This document shows positions 26,746-35,748 of a stretch of 64,000 nt of DNA, one piece after another. A program made the position numbers and the translations under genes. The DNA is from Streptococcus sanguinis (lineage in GTDB: Bacteria; Bacillota; Bacilli; Lactobacillales; Streptococcaceae). The notes beneath the pieces were generated by a model. The model did no database searches, was not told where the DNA came from, and saw nothing but the letters and a program-made list of their open reading frames with translations. Position 1 is the stretch's first letter; each line of letters starts with the position of its first letter. The stretch lies in NCBI GenBank assembly GCA_013378335.1, contig CP040556.1, positions 2,234,501 to 2,298,500 on the forward strand, in the 5' to 3' direction.

Positions 26746-29430
26746 TTAGATCGCTTTTTCATCCATGCCCAATTTACGCTGTACAAATTTTACAATTTCT
26801 ACAACAACAATCATGAGGGCTGAAGCAATAATAGGCGCCAACCATTGAGTTGGAGTCAAAATTGAAAGCTTGAAGAAGGGAGTAAAGCCTGGAATAGTCA
26901 AGGTTGCTGCCAAGAGCAAGAAGGAAGCTACGATAGACCAGTTAAAGAGCTTATTCTTGAACGGACCAACTGTAAAGATGGATTGGTAAACTGACTTCAC
27001 GTTGAAGGCCTGTACCAACTGGATCAGACCAAGAGTCAAGTAAGACATAGTCAAGGCATCTGCGTGAATTTCAGCGTAAGTACTGTGCTCTGGATAGAGA
27101 AGGGCATAGCCGTATACACCCAATACAAGAGCTGCTTGCAGGATACCCTGGTAGATGATAGATCTCAAGACACCACCTGAGAAAAAGCTTGAGTTACGTC
27201 CACGAGGCTTATGCTTCATAACATCAGGTTCAGCCGGCTCAACACCAAGAGCCATCGCTGGAAGGGTATCTGTTACCAAGTTAAGCCAAAGAATGTGAAC
27301 TGGCTCCAATACATCCCAACCAAAGAGGGTTGCAAGGAAGATAGACAATACTTCTGCAGTATTAGATGACAAAAGATATTGAATTGTTTTTTGGATATTT
27401 GAGAAGACCTTACGTCCTTCTTCTACTGCTACGATAATGGTTGCGAAGTTATCATCGGCAAGAACCATATCAGAAGCACTCTTAGAAACCTCTGTACCTG
27501 TAATTCCCATACCGATACCGATGTCAGCTGTCTTAAGAGATGGCGCATCGTTGACCCCATCACCTGTCATGGCAACAACCTTACCGTCATTTTGCCAAGC
27601 CTTAACGATACGAACTTTGTGCTCTGGAGATACACGAGCATACACTGAGTATTGCTTGAAGACTTTTTGAAATTCTTCATCAGTGAGTTCATTCAACTCA
27701 GCTCCAGTCAAGACATGATCTTCTGTATCATTTGGATCGATGATGCCAAGACGTTTGGCGATAGCTTCAGCCGTATCCTGGTGGTCACCAGTGATCATGA
27801 TTGGACGGATACCAGCTTCCTTAGCGACACGGACAGCTTCTGCAGCTTCTGGGCGCTCAGGGTCAATCATGCCGACCAAGCCAGAGAAGATGAGGTCAGA
27901 CTCAACAATTTCAGATTCCAAGGTTGGCACAGCATCCACGTATTTATAAGCCATCATCAAGACACGAAGGGCTTGTTTAGCCAAGTCTTTATTGATTGCA
28001 AGGATAGCATTTTTATCTTTTTCTGTGATCGGACGAACTTCCCCATTGACTTCAATACGAGTCACACGTTTGAGCAATTGGTCAGGTGCACCCTTAACGG
28101 CTACAAAGTAAGAACCATCTGCTTCCTTATGGATAGTAGACATAAGCTTGCGGTCTGAGTCAAATGGCAATTCAGCCACACGTGGTTCATCCTTCAAGAC
28201 TTCACGGACGTCAAAGTTGTGGTCCAAACCAAACTGTACAAGGGCAGTCTCAGTTGGGTCTCCAATCAATTTCCCTGTTGGATCAACTTTTGTATCGTTG
28301 GCAAAGTTCATAACACGAAGCGTTGTATTGCTTGCATCCAAACCTTCTTTAGCGTCAATCAACTGACCATTTGTATAAACTTTCTCAACTGTCATCTGGT
28401 TCATCGTCAAAGTACCAGTCTTATCTGATGCAATGATCTCAGTTGAGCCGAGAGTCTCAATCGCAGGTAATTTACGGATAATGGCATTCCGTTTAGTCAA
28501 TACTTGTGTACCAAGTGACAGAATAACTGTAACGATAGCAGGCAAACCTTCTGGAATAGCTGCTACCGAAAGGGCTACCGCCACCATTAAAGCTTTTAAA
28601 GGATGTTCTCCACGAACGAAGACACCAACTAATAAGGCAATGACTGCAATCACAACGATTAAGTAAGTCAAAGTCTTAGACAATTGGGTCAAGTTTTGCT
28701 TCAAGGGTGTTTCCGTTTCGTCTGCGTTGGCTAGCATATCAGCAATCTTACCAACTTCAGTATACATACCAGTATTTGTTACTACTCCAGTACCACGACC
28801 GTAAGTAACGTTTGAGTTTTGGTAACCCATATTCACACGGTCACCAATTCCGGCTTCTGCTTCAACTGTCTCGGTAATATCCTTTTCAACTGGAACAGAT
28901 TCACCAGTAAGGGCAGCTTCCTCAATCTTAAGTGAGGCAGCTTCGATCAAACGCATATCTGCTGGAACAACATCACCTGCTTCTAGCAAAACAATGTCTC
29001 CAGGAACCAATTCACGTGAATCAATTTCAACCACATTGCCATCACGACGCACACGGGCCATAGGGCTAGACATATTTTTCAGAGCTTCAATGGCTGCTTC
29101 AGCTTTCCCTTCTTGATAAACCCCAAAGGTAGCATTGAGGACAACAACGGCCAAGATGATCATAGCGTCTGTTAAGCCATCCATTCCTTCTGTAATGACA
29201 GAAAGTGCCGCTGCCACAAGCAAAATAATAATCATCAAATCCTTAAATTGGTCAAGGAATTTCATCAAGAGGGTTCGTTTCTCCCCTTCATCCAATTCAT
29301 TTCGACCATAAGTCGCTAAGCGTTCTTGAGCTTGAGCAGTTGACAAACCTTCGATAGATGAGTCCAAGTTCTTTAGGACTTCTTCTGCGGTTTGTGTGTA
29401 AAATAAGTCTTTATTTTGTTCTTTAGACAA
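26746..29430 (-). CDS. mgtA: P-type cation-exporting ATPase (MgtA/PMR1-like, probable Mn/Ca exporter)
   Basis: 894 residues with the full P-type ATPase set: TGESVPVEK in the actuator domain, the phosphorylation motif DKTGTLT, and the hinge MTGDGVNDAP. Transmembrane motifs PEGLPA in M4 and NLVTDTLPA in M6 mark a PMR1/SERCA-like (type IIA) pump. The start codon is TTG at 29430, with a strong AGGAGGAG ribosome site 7 bases away. The family is often annotated as a calcium ATPase. In S. pneumoniae the homologue behind the same riboswitch class exports manganese, and the upstream yybP-ykoY element here supports that role. It is monocistronic and protects against manganese overload. Confidence 0.93.
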   Translation of the reverse strand: MSKEQNKDLFYTQTAEEVLKNLDSSIEGLSTAQAQERLATYGRNELDEGEKRTLLMKFLDQFKDLMIIILLVAAALSVITEGMDGLTDAMIILAVVVLNATFGVYQEGKAEAAIEALKNMSSPMARVRRDGNVVEIDSRELVPGDIVLLEAGDVVPADMRLIEAASLKIEEAALTGESVPVEKDITETVEAEAGIGDRVNMGYQNSNVTYGRGTGVVTNTGMYTEVGKIADMLANADETETPLKQNLTQLSKTLTYLIVVIAVIALLVGVFVRGEHPLKALMVAVALSVAAIPEGLPAIVTVILSLGTQVLTKRNAIIRKLPAIETLGSTEIIASDKTGTLTMNQMTVEKVYTNGQLIDAKEGLDASNTTLRVMNFANDTKVDPTGKLIGDPTETALVQFGLDHNFDVREVLKDEPRVAELPFDSDRKLMSTIHKEADGSYFVAVKGAPDQLLKRVTRIEVNGEVRPITEKDKNAILAINKDLAKQALRVLMMAYKYVDAVPTLESEIVESDLIFSGLVGMIDPERPEAAEAVRVAKEAGIRPIMITGDHQDTAEAIAKRLGIIDPNDTEDHVLTGAELNELTDEEFQKVFKQYSVYARVSPEHKVRIVKAWQNDGKVVAMTGDGVNDAPSLKTADIGIGMGITGTEVSKSASDMVLADDNFATIIVAVEEGRKVFSNIQKTIQYLLSSNTAEVLSIFLATLFGWDVLEPVHILWLNLVTDTLPAMALGVEPAEPDVMKHKPRGRNSSFFSGGVLRSIIYQGILQAALVLGVYGYALLYPEHSTYAEIHADALTMSYLTLGLIQLVQAFNVKSVYQSIFTVGPFKNKLFNWSIVASFLLLAATLTIPGFTPFFKLSILTPTQWLAPIIASALMIVVVEIVKFVQRKLGMDEKAI

Positions 29431-29495
29431 AATAATCTCCTCCTTCTAAATAGGGAAAAATGGCTAACAAGACTCTTTTTATATAAAAAATCATA

Positions 29496-29529
29496 CAAAA
29501 AGAGACCAGTTTAATTAAAAACAGGCCTC
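29496..29529 (-). terminator. Riboswitch expression-platform terminator
   Basis: On the minus strand GAGGCCTGTTT pairs with AAACTGGTCTC (one wobble, one mismatch) and is followed by TTTTTG. The first arm is the 3' strand of the manganese aptamer, so aptamer and terminator are mutually exclusive. Confidence 0.75.
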
Positions 29530-29630
29530 GCTGTTTAAGAATATGCCGGAAATGTAAAATTTCGTAATGACGACATAATCGTAACCTTTAATCAAATCTC
29601 ATGATTAAAGTCGCCTGCTACTCCCTCGAT
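29523..29630 (-). ncRNA. yybP-ykoY manganese riboswitch
   Basis: Read on the minus strand, the leader contains the conserved segments GGGAGTAGC, GTCGTCATTACG, CCGGC and AGCGAGGCCT in the order and spacing of the yybP-ykoY family. It lies 93 bp upstream of the P-type ATPase gene and 10 bp downstream of its promoter. The family binds Mn2+ and typically turns expression on. The overlapping terminator arms support an ON switch by antitermination. Confidence 0.9.
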
Positions 29631-29639
29631 TTGTCATCT

Positions 29640-29669
29640 ATTATAGCAAAATTTTCAATTATTTTGCAA
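29640..29669 (-). promoter_or_regulatory. mgtA promoter
   Basis: TTGCAA (29664-29669), an 18-bp spacer and a perfect TATAAT (29640-29645) lie directly before the riboswitch. Confidence 0.75.
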
Positions 29670-29680
29670 GAAAATGAAAA

Positions 29681-30768
29681 TTATTTTTCAACGCCCACAC
29701 CAGAAGTAGGGTTATAAAGGCCTTCTGTCTCACGTTTTGCTCCAAACAGGTCTTCTAGTGAGAAGCGAACATATTTGACACATAGGCGATTTTATGGGCA
29801 TAAACCAAATGAAGAAGGCCGTCCTTGGATTGATAGAGAGTTGGGTATTCGTATTGCAGGTTGTTGGTCTTGTTTTCGGCACCAATATAGCCCTCTGCCT
29901 GTTCAAAGACACGTCCAATCGGCCATGTTTTACCGAAGTCTTCAGTGATGGAAACAGCGACAGGATTTCGCAATCCGGACCACGAAACTTTACCAAACTC
30001 TGGATTAGCCGTCGCATTTACATTGTAAGCAAGAGCAATTTCACCTGTTTGCAGTTTGATTGCAGAGATGCTAGTATTATTATTTGGTAGAACCGTTTTT
30101 TCTGGAACAGTCCAACTGTCGCCATAATCATGAGATTCACTAATATAAACATTATCTGCAAAGCGACTGCGTATAAAGGCTACTAAGTGTCCTGGCTTCA
30201 CTTCAATCAAATTAGCATGAACACGGCCTGCTGAATCTGGCATGCGGACCACTTTCCAAGTTTATCCAGCATCATCAGACACACGAAATTCAGTTGGATC
30301 ATTGGTCAGTCCCTCGGGTAAATCTTCACAAATCCATGTAGCAAAAATCCATCGACCATTGCTGAGAATTTGAATAGCCTGGCGAGAGAAAGTTCCTTCT
30401 TCTGGGAAAAGGACTTCTGGCTCACTCCAACTCTGACCCTCATCTGATGATTTTTGAACCATGATGATGGAAGTAAACTGCATATTGTCTTTTCCCTCTT
30501 GGCGGCCCAACTGCGATGTATAAATCAACCAAATCAAGCCATCTGGTGCACGGAAGAAGGCCGGGTTTTGCTCTGAACGATCCACACCTTTTGAAACAAT
30601 GACAGCTTCAGACCAGACTTGGGTTGTTGGATCCAGTTTTGAAACTGCAATGGAAATATCGCCGCTTCCTTCAAAAGAACCTGCAAACCAAGCACATAGC
30701 AAACCACCATCTTCTGTTTCGATGAGGGCTGGGGCATGAGCAGTAGCTTTTCCGCCAGTTGGAATCAA
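29681..30768 (-). pseudogene. Exo-alpha-sialidase-like (BNR/Asp-box) gene, inactivated
   Basis: The frame starts near IPTGGKATAHAPALIETEDG and shows sialidase Asp-box repeats (SSDEGQSW, SHDYGDSW, TEDFGKTW). In the repeat at about 30260 the reading is SDDAG-stop-TW, so a TAA replaces the expected codon. Reading resumes in the same frame for 165 codons (HANLIEVKPGHLVAFIRSRF). Near 29790 a lost A in AAAAA shifts the frame. With it restored the protein would continue HKNRLCVKYVRFSLED and end TSGVGVEK at 29681. The N-terminus is also missing conserved length and has no clear start. The intact family hydrolyses sialic acid glycosides or related sugars. Confidence 0.85.
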
Positions 30769-30921
30769 ACCAAAATCAATATTTAAAAATTCATCACGAT
30801 TTCATTCTCAAAAAATAAAATATTATTCAGAACATGATAATATCAAGGTTTATAGGGTTGTGAAAAAGATATTATTTAACCCTTACAGAAGTTAAATAAT
30901 GGAGATAAAGAAAGTCCTTTG

Positions 30922-30950
30922 AAACGTTGATTTCAAAGGCTTTTTTCTTT
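30922..30950 (+). terminator. Terminator-like hairpin
   Basis: CCTTTGAAA/TTTCAAAGG stem followed by CTTTTTTC on the plus strand. No plus-strand gene precedes it here, so it may belong to a lost gene, or act weakly on the minus strand after the kinase gene. Confidence 0.6.
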
Positions 30951-30959
30951 TATTGACAT

Positions 30960-31511
30960 TTAAACAAAAAATCTATCTTCTGTTTTTATGACATTCATAG
31001 TTTCTTTGATATCTAAATGATCCGTATAAAGTAAATAGTCTGGATTAATATTTTTAGCTAGAAACTCTTTTCTGGATTTGATTGATAAGTCACCCGTTCT
31101 TTCTATTTCCTCTCTGGATAAATCCCTTTCTTTAAGCCTTTCTTCTTCTGCCAGCAATACACAGTATTTTAATCTTGTTTGTCTAGCCTTTAAAAAATCT
31201 GTAATTTTTTTGATTTGTTCCTCAAAGATGACATATTCTATGATGACTGTCATACCTCTATCAAGTAAATTACTGGTAAGGCTAATGATATTGTCCCAGA
31301 ATAAATCCATATAGTAGTCATCGTCTTCCCAAGGTGCTACTAAGCCGCTTTTAACCATTAAATAAATCATGTCGCCTTCTATTACAGCACTCTTGTTAAA
31401 AGAATAGGCTAATTCTTTACTGACACTGCTTTTCCCAACACCTGGAGGACCCGAAATGATATAAACACAATTTTCCAACCTAATACCTCTATAATCTACA
31501 TACTTGCTCAT
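30960..31511 (-). CDS. P-loop kinase-like protein
   Basis: 183 residues. Walker A SGPPGVGKSSVS is at residues 20-31, the DD/E-rich segment APWEDDDYYMDLFW in the middle, and an arginine-rich lid-like region (ERLKERDLSREEIERTGDLS) follows. The architecture resembles small AAA/adenylylsulfate- or chloramphenicol-phosphotransferase-like kinases that modify small molecules. The substrate is not identifiable. It is a single gene with its own start at 31511; upstream lies a 116-bp gap to the XRE/membrane pair. Confidence 0.7.
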   Translation of the reverse strand: MSKYVDYRGIRLENCVYIISGPPGVGKSSVSKELAYSFNKSAVIEGDMIYLMVKSGLVAPWEDDDYYMDLFWDNIISLTSNLLDRGMTVIIEYVIFEEQIKKITDFLKARQTRLKYCVLLAEEERLKERDLSREEIERTGDLSIKSRKEFLAKNINPDYLLYTDHLDIKETMNVIKTEDRFFV

Positions 31512-31627
31512 ATTATAGCATTTATTGGAAAAAGATAAAAATGCTGATTCATTTACAAATAGAATACTCTAAGCATCAAACTGCCTAGAGTATTCTCGTT
31601 TATGTCACTAGCAGGTCTCGAAAAGAA

Positions 31628-31852
31628 TTATGCCTCCTCTTTCTGTCTGAGTTCAAAGAGGTCTTCTACTTTCAGATTGAAGACTTGAGCAATTTTGAGA
31701 GCCATTTCCAGCGAAGGATTGTAACGGTTATTTTCCAAGTGCAGAATTGTCTCTCGCCTCATGCCGATACGGTCGGCTAGCTCCTGCTGGGTCATGCCCA
31801 TGGACTCACGAACAGATTTGAGATTAGTGATGATCTTGCTTTCTTTGGCCAT
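31628..31852 (-). CDS. XRE-family HTH regulator
   Basis: 74 residues from the ATG at 31852 (MAKESKIITNLKSVRESMGM). The longer frame to 31900 runs into the upstream gene without a better ribosome site. The helix-turn-helix is MTQQELADRIGMRRETILHL, close to the YozG/Cro-like regulators. It starts 2 bp before the upstream membrane protein's stop region ends and is clearly translated with it. Small XRE plus membrane-protein pairs of this type usually autoregulate the membrane protein, so its target is probably its own operon. Confidence 0.85.
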   Translation of the reverse strand: MAKESKIITNLKSVRESMGMTQQELADRIGMRRETILHLENNRYNPSLEMALKIAQVFNLKVEDLFELRQKEEA

Positions 31853-31854
31853 GC

Positions 31855-32451
31855 TTATCCTCTCCGTTCTAAGATAAGATAGACAACCGCAAAGATGCAA
31901 ATCAAGGCAGCTATGCTAATAAAGAGCTGGCCCATGTAAAGAGTGAGAGAACCCATGTACCCAATGATGACTGCTAGGATCATCAGTGCGCCTAGTATAA
32001 AAACAAACATCAAGCTAGCTGCCTTAGCTAGATTAGCATAGAAGCGTTCGTCTGGAGTTTCCTTGATATTTTTAAAAGCAAAAAAGCAAAATACAATCAC
32101 TTCAATAACGAGGCCAACTCCCAAAATCCATTCTTTAATGCCGAATCTTTCGCTTGGGGTCGCAACCCAAATCCCTACTGTATAAAAAATGCTTGCTGCA
32201 AACAAAAGCATCGTGTACAGCTTAGCAGACAAGTCAAAAATAGTCCTTCCCTTACCTTTCTGACTCTTATGAGGCCATGGTTTCATGTGCAGCCAGCCCC
32301 AAATAGCTACAATCTGACCTAACACTGAAATACCGAGAATAATCAACTTAGGCCCCCAACTAAGATTAGAACCAAATAAAACAGTAAAATCAATAAAGAG
32401 AGCTGCGGCAATCATTGCAATGAGGCCACCCGTTTTTTGACTTTTTTTCAT
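31855..32451 (-). CDS. Five- or six-helix membrane protein paired with XRE regulator
   Basis: 198 residues with hydrophobic segments at about residues 8-25, 35-52, 78-95, 108-125, 147-165 and 172-192. A short basic loop HMKPWPHKSQKGKGR follows helix 2. I do not recognise a named family, although DUF3796-type proteins paired with small XRE regulators look similar. Ribosome site and start at 32451 (MKKSQKTGGLIAMIAAAL) are good. It is co-transcribed with the XRE gene downstream and may hold the regulator at the membrane or be its main target. Confidence 0.7.
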   Translation of the reverse strand: MKKSQKTGGLIAMIAAALFIDFTVLFGSNLSWGPKLIILGISVLGQIVAIWGWLHMKPWPHKSQKGKGRTIFDLSAKLYTMLLFAASIFYTVGIWVATPSERFGIKEWILGVGLVIEVIVFCFFAFKNIKETPDERFYANLAKAASLMFVFILGALMILAVIIGYMGSLTLYMGQLFISIAALICIFAVVYLILERRG

Positions 32452-32572
32452 GATAGACTCCTTTCGTGGTGTTAGAAATATTTAACACTCTTTATGTTAT
32501 AAATATATCACACTTCAATTTGGAAAGCAAGAATTTATGTGCCAAGGTGGCAATTATTTGAAAAAATTCTAT

Positions 32573-32607
32573 AATAAAAGCCCTCGCCGGATAAATAACT
32601 AGCAAGA
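32573..32607 (-). terminator. Terminator downstream of the SepM-like gene
   Basis: Stem AAGCTCTTGC/GCGAGGGCTT with two G-U pairs, followed by TTTTATTATAG on the minus strand. Confidence 0.65.
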
Positions 32608-32648
32608 GCTTGTATTTCTATTGACTATTCATAGAGTAGTAAGGTCTC

Positions 32649-33683
32649 TTATTCCATCTCTCTGAGATAGTTCAAAGCTTCGTTGAAGGTTTTGACAGGG
32701 ACGATTTTCATTTTACTCTTAATTTTGATAGAAGCACGAAGTGCCTCATGGTAGTTAGAGCGCAGCTTGGGATTGTACTGGGCAATATCAGCGTCAATGG
32801 TATCATCAGGAACAAAGAAAATCTTAGCGCCTGCCTTATCGGCAGCCATGACCTTCATCTCTATCCCGCCAATCCGGCCAACATTTCCCTTGTGGTCAAT
32901 CGTTCCAGTACCAGCAATAGTTTTTCCTTTGGTAATGTCTTCAGACACGAGCTGATTGTAAAGCTCTAGACTGAACATGAGTCCACCAGAGGGACCTGCT
33001 ACACCGTTGCTCTTAAACTTCGTCAGAGGATTCATGGCAACACTGGCTTTGGAACCTAATGCAATCCCCAAACCAGGCTTACCAGTTGTCTCATCCACAA
33101 TCACAGGAGCGCTAGCCAAACCGATTACACCATTACGGCTGTACTCAATTGATACCACATCGCCAACTGGCCGCTGCTCCATCTGATCGACAATGTCGTA
33201 TGGGCTAGTGTAACTCTGATTGTCAATCTTTAAAATCACATCGCCTTTCTGCAACTCCTGAGCTAACGGCGTCTCTTGGCTGACAGCATCCACAAAAATC
33301 TCTTTATGTCTAATCTCAACAGTACGACCAGCTGCTTGATAAGCTACCTGCAAGGCATTGAGATGGGAAGACCCCATAGTGCTGTTCTCTCGCTCTTCCC
33401 GTCCCTTCTCCTTATCAAAATAGTTTTCAGGCACAGAAACATACTCTGTTTCCAGCCTGTAATTAGGCAGCAAAGTCAAAAAGAGACTGAACACCCGGGC
33501 ATCGGAAACACCGACAGCCATGACATAGATTTGACCTTTTCCTTGATTAGTTCCTCCTTGAACTTGGACAAAGTCTTTGGCATTCAAAGCCGGTCTCAAG
33601 GTCTCTACTTGATAAGGCAGGGGGATAAAGCCAATCCCAGTTAGCACTAAAGCTGTTATTAAGATTCTTGTTACGGATTTCAT
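32649..33683 (-). CDS. sepM: SepM-like PDZ/Lon-type membrane protease
   Basis: 344 residues. An N-terminal membrane anchor (residues 7-24) is followed by an extracellular region with a PDZ domain (QELQKGDVILKIDNQSYTSP) and a C-terminal Lon-like (S16) protease domain. The catalytic Ser lies in GPSGGLMFSLELY and the Lys in MAADKAGAKIFFVP, giving the Ser-Lys dyad. Family members include YlbL and S. mutans SepM, which trims the competence peptide CSP outside the cell. The ribosome site AGGAGGAAGG is strong. It is 52 bp downstream of two membrane-protein genes. The substrate here is unknown. Confidence 0.88.
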   Translation of the reverse strand: MKSVTRILITALVLTGIGFIPLPYQVETLRPALNAKDFVQVQGGTNQGKGQIYVMAVGVSDARVFSLFLTLLPNYRLETEYVSVPENYFDKEKGREERENSTMGSSHLNALQVAYQAAGRTVEIRHKEIFVDAVSQETPLAQELQKGDVILKIDNQSYTSPYDIVDQMEQRPVGDVVSIEYSRNGVIGLASAPVIVDETTGKPGLGIALGSKASVAMNPLTKFKSNGVAGPSGGLMFSLELYNQLVSEDITKGKTIAGTGTIDHKGNVGRIGGIEMKVMAADKAGAKIFFVPDDTIDADIAQYNPKLRSNYHEALRASIKIKSKMKIVPVKTFNEALNYLREME

Positions 33684-33735
33684 ATCCTTCCTCCTGTTTC
33701 TATAAAGTTATTGTCTGGACTTTCGACTTCCTGAA

Positions 33736-34626
33736 TTAATCACCAAAATCCACCACCTCTGTGTCATTTTCCATCAAGGCGTTGGCAAAAACAGTCCGTA
33801 CAGCCAGAACAAATACACAGTAAAAGCTACTGAAAATCAGGACAGGAATCATCTGGATCAGACCAAGCAACTCATCTAGCTCACCCAGCAAGGGACCTAT
33901 ATACTGCCTTATCAGATCCATCAGGAGATGAGTCCCCAAGCCAATCAGCCCACCAAAAGATGCTAGAAAAAAGCTAAGCAGAACATAACGACCCCTGCGC
34001 TCCTTCATCAGCAAGACTGACTTTCTCAAACAGCCATAAAAAGAAAGCGGCTTGGCTAGATTGTCTCTGGAGCTAGTATCCTGAATGATATAGGACAGCA
34101 AAAAGAAGTGCGAGTCAATCAGATAAGTGAAGAGCAGGTAAAAGACCATGAACAAGAAAGGAAAAAGAAACTGGAAAATCACAATGGCCTCTGGACTTAC
34201 TGCCCTCCGATAAAAGGCAAAGAGACTAGCCACCCCAAGATTGATGCCGATTGCTGACCAACCCATGTACAGAATCAGGACCTGAACTGCACTGACAATG
34301 AAGGAATAAAAGAGGCGAGTAAGCAAGCCATCTGAGATACTGTACCAAACCGCGTAGCCAAAATAGAGCTTCACCATCTGCGGATTTCGTATCACTGTCA
34401 AGGCAAATTTATTGACATAAGCAAAACCGAAAGCAATTATAAAAGCTAAACAGGTCAAGACTAAAATGGACCGGTAAGACCAACTCGAAACCAGCGGAAA
34501 AAGAAACCAAGCCAGTGTTGCAAGCGGGATTCCGACCAGCAAAAGGCCTTTCAGCCAAACAAAATAATATTCTGTAACAAAAACCCAAGCTTCTCTGAAA
34601 ATCCTTGTTACTTTTACATCATTCAT
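33736..34626 (-). CDS. Multi-spanning membrane protein (paralogue 1)
   Basis: 296 residues with about six membrane helices. It shares with its neighbour at 34675-35559 the sequence pattern REAW...YFVW, RNPQMV followed by YSISDG, FFLL-YIIQDT, and a C-terminal ending VxxFGD. The two are clearly tandem paralogues. I do not recognise a named family and can state no function. Both have a charged region near residues 195-215 (FYGCLRKSVLLMKERRGRYV), probably cytoplasmic. Confidence 0.7.
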   Translation of the reverse strand: MNDVKVTRIFREAWVFVTEYYFVWLKGLLLVGIPLATLAWFLFPLVSSWSYRSILVLTCLAFIIAFGFAYVNKFALTVIRNPQMVKLYFGYAVWYSISDGLLTRLFYSFIVSAVQVLILYMGWSAIGINLGVASLFAFYRRAVSPEAIVIFQFLFPFLFMVFYLLFTYLIDSHFFLLSYIIQDTSSRDNLAKPLSFYGCLRKSVLLMKERRGRYVLLSFFLASFGGLIGLGTHLLMDLIRQYIGPLLGELDELLGLIQMIPVLIFSSFYCVFVLAVRTVFANALMENDTEVVDFGD

Positions 34627-34674
34627 CGTTCATTATCCTAAATCCTAAAACCCTTTCTAATTTTTTCATAAATA

Positions 34675-35559
34675 TTAATCTCCAAAATTAACTATTTCCC
34701 GATCATAAGACATCAGGATGTCAGCCATAACCGAGCGGGCTGCCAAGGTATAAATCAGCAAAAAGCCATTAATCAGGCTAGCAATCATTCCCACAATATT
34801 AGACACGCCATCGCCAAAAAGTAAACTCAAAATTTCTATTAGACCCAATCCTACAGGAATAAGCTTTAAGACAAGCTCTACCAGTAAATAACGCCCTCTC
34901 TGACCATTCATACGAGAAAAGGACTTGCCCAAGCAGCCAAAAGCTGACAGAGGACGCAAAAGGTTGTCAGAGGAGTTGGTATCCTGAATAATATAGGGCA
35001 ATAAGAAGAAGTGAGAGGCTACAAAATAGCTGTAAAATAAATGGAATAACAAGTTAAACATTGGTGCTATCAAAAACATCAGAAAGAGTATACTTGTCAT
35101 TTTTTCTTGATTATTTACAGCCCAAATAGCCAAAGCATGCCAGATTTCCCGAACATTTGAACCAGGCACCCACATATGATTCAAGTATACAAAAAGAAGT
35201 AACATAGCCAAGACAAACATGAAGACATAAATAGACACAGAAAGCAAACGCCCAAAAAAGCCGTCTGAAATACTGTAGCCAACAGCCTTCCAGAAGTTTC
35301 TTCGCACCATCTGCGGATTACGAACCATGGTCAAGGAAAACTTATGGATATAAGCAATCATAAAAGAGCACAGAAATCCAAAGAAAATCATACTTGGAAG
35401 AAATCCAGAAGTAAATGGAGAAAAAAATAGAATTAATAGTGCCAGAATAAAAAATGGCAGTTGAATGATAGCAAGCCCTGCTGTCCATACAAAAAAGTAA
35501 TCAACAGTCAGTCCCCAGGCTTCCTTTAAAACATCGCTTACGTCAAACTTTCTTTTCAT
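34675..35559 (-). CDS. Multi-spanning membrane protein (paralogue 2)
   Basis: 294 residues from the ATG at 35559 (MKRKFDVSDVLKEAW), chosen because TAGGGGAT is well placed and the alignment to the paralogue begins there. An in-frame ATG at 35589 has no ribosome site. The layout is the same as in the neighbour: about six helices, RNPQMVRRNFWKAVGYSISD, FFLLPYIIQDTNSSDNLL, and the C-terminus YDREIVNFGD. It lies 48 bp upstream of paralogue 1, so the two form an operon. Family not recognised. Confidence 0.7.
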   Translation of the reverse strand: MKRKFDVSDVLKEAWGLTVDYFFVWTAGLAIIQLPFFILALLILFFSPFTSGFLPSMIFFGFLCSFMIAYIHKFSLTMVRNPQMVRRNFWKAVGYSISDGFFGRLLSVSIYVFMFVLAMLLLFVYLNHMWVPGSNVREIWHALAIWAVNNQEKMTSILFLMFLIAPMFNLLFHLFYSYFVASHFFLLPYIIQDTNSSDNLLRPLSAFGCLGKSFSRMNGQRGRYLLVELVLKLIPVGLGLIEILSLLFGDGVSNIVGMIASLINGFLLIYTLAARSVMADILMSYDREIVNFGD

Positions 35560-35710
35560 AAATCCCCTAATTAAGTCATTTTTCGCCATAAAAGACGATG
35601 TCGCAGAAGCAAGTTTTTTATTTTTTAGTCCCGAGAGGATGATTAGGAATTTTTAGAGCCTCAGAGAGCAGCAAAAACTCCATCACTCACCTCACCAAGA
35701 AATTCTCTCT

Positions 35711-35744
35711 ATAATAAAGCAAGCTGAGACACGATTGTCCCAGC
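35711..35744 (-). terminator. Terminator after the glucosaminidase gene
   Basis: A 9-bp stem GCTGGGACA/TGTCTCAGC (one mismatch) with a four-base loop is followed on the minus strand by TTGCTTTATTAT, just after the stop at 35749. The GCTGGGACA arm resembles the ends of the 159-bp repeats. Confidence 0.65.
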
Positions 35745-35748
35745 CTCC

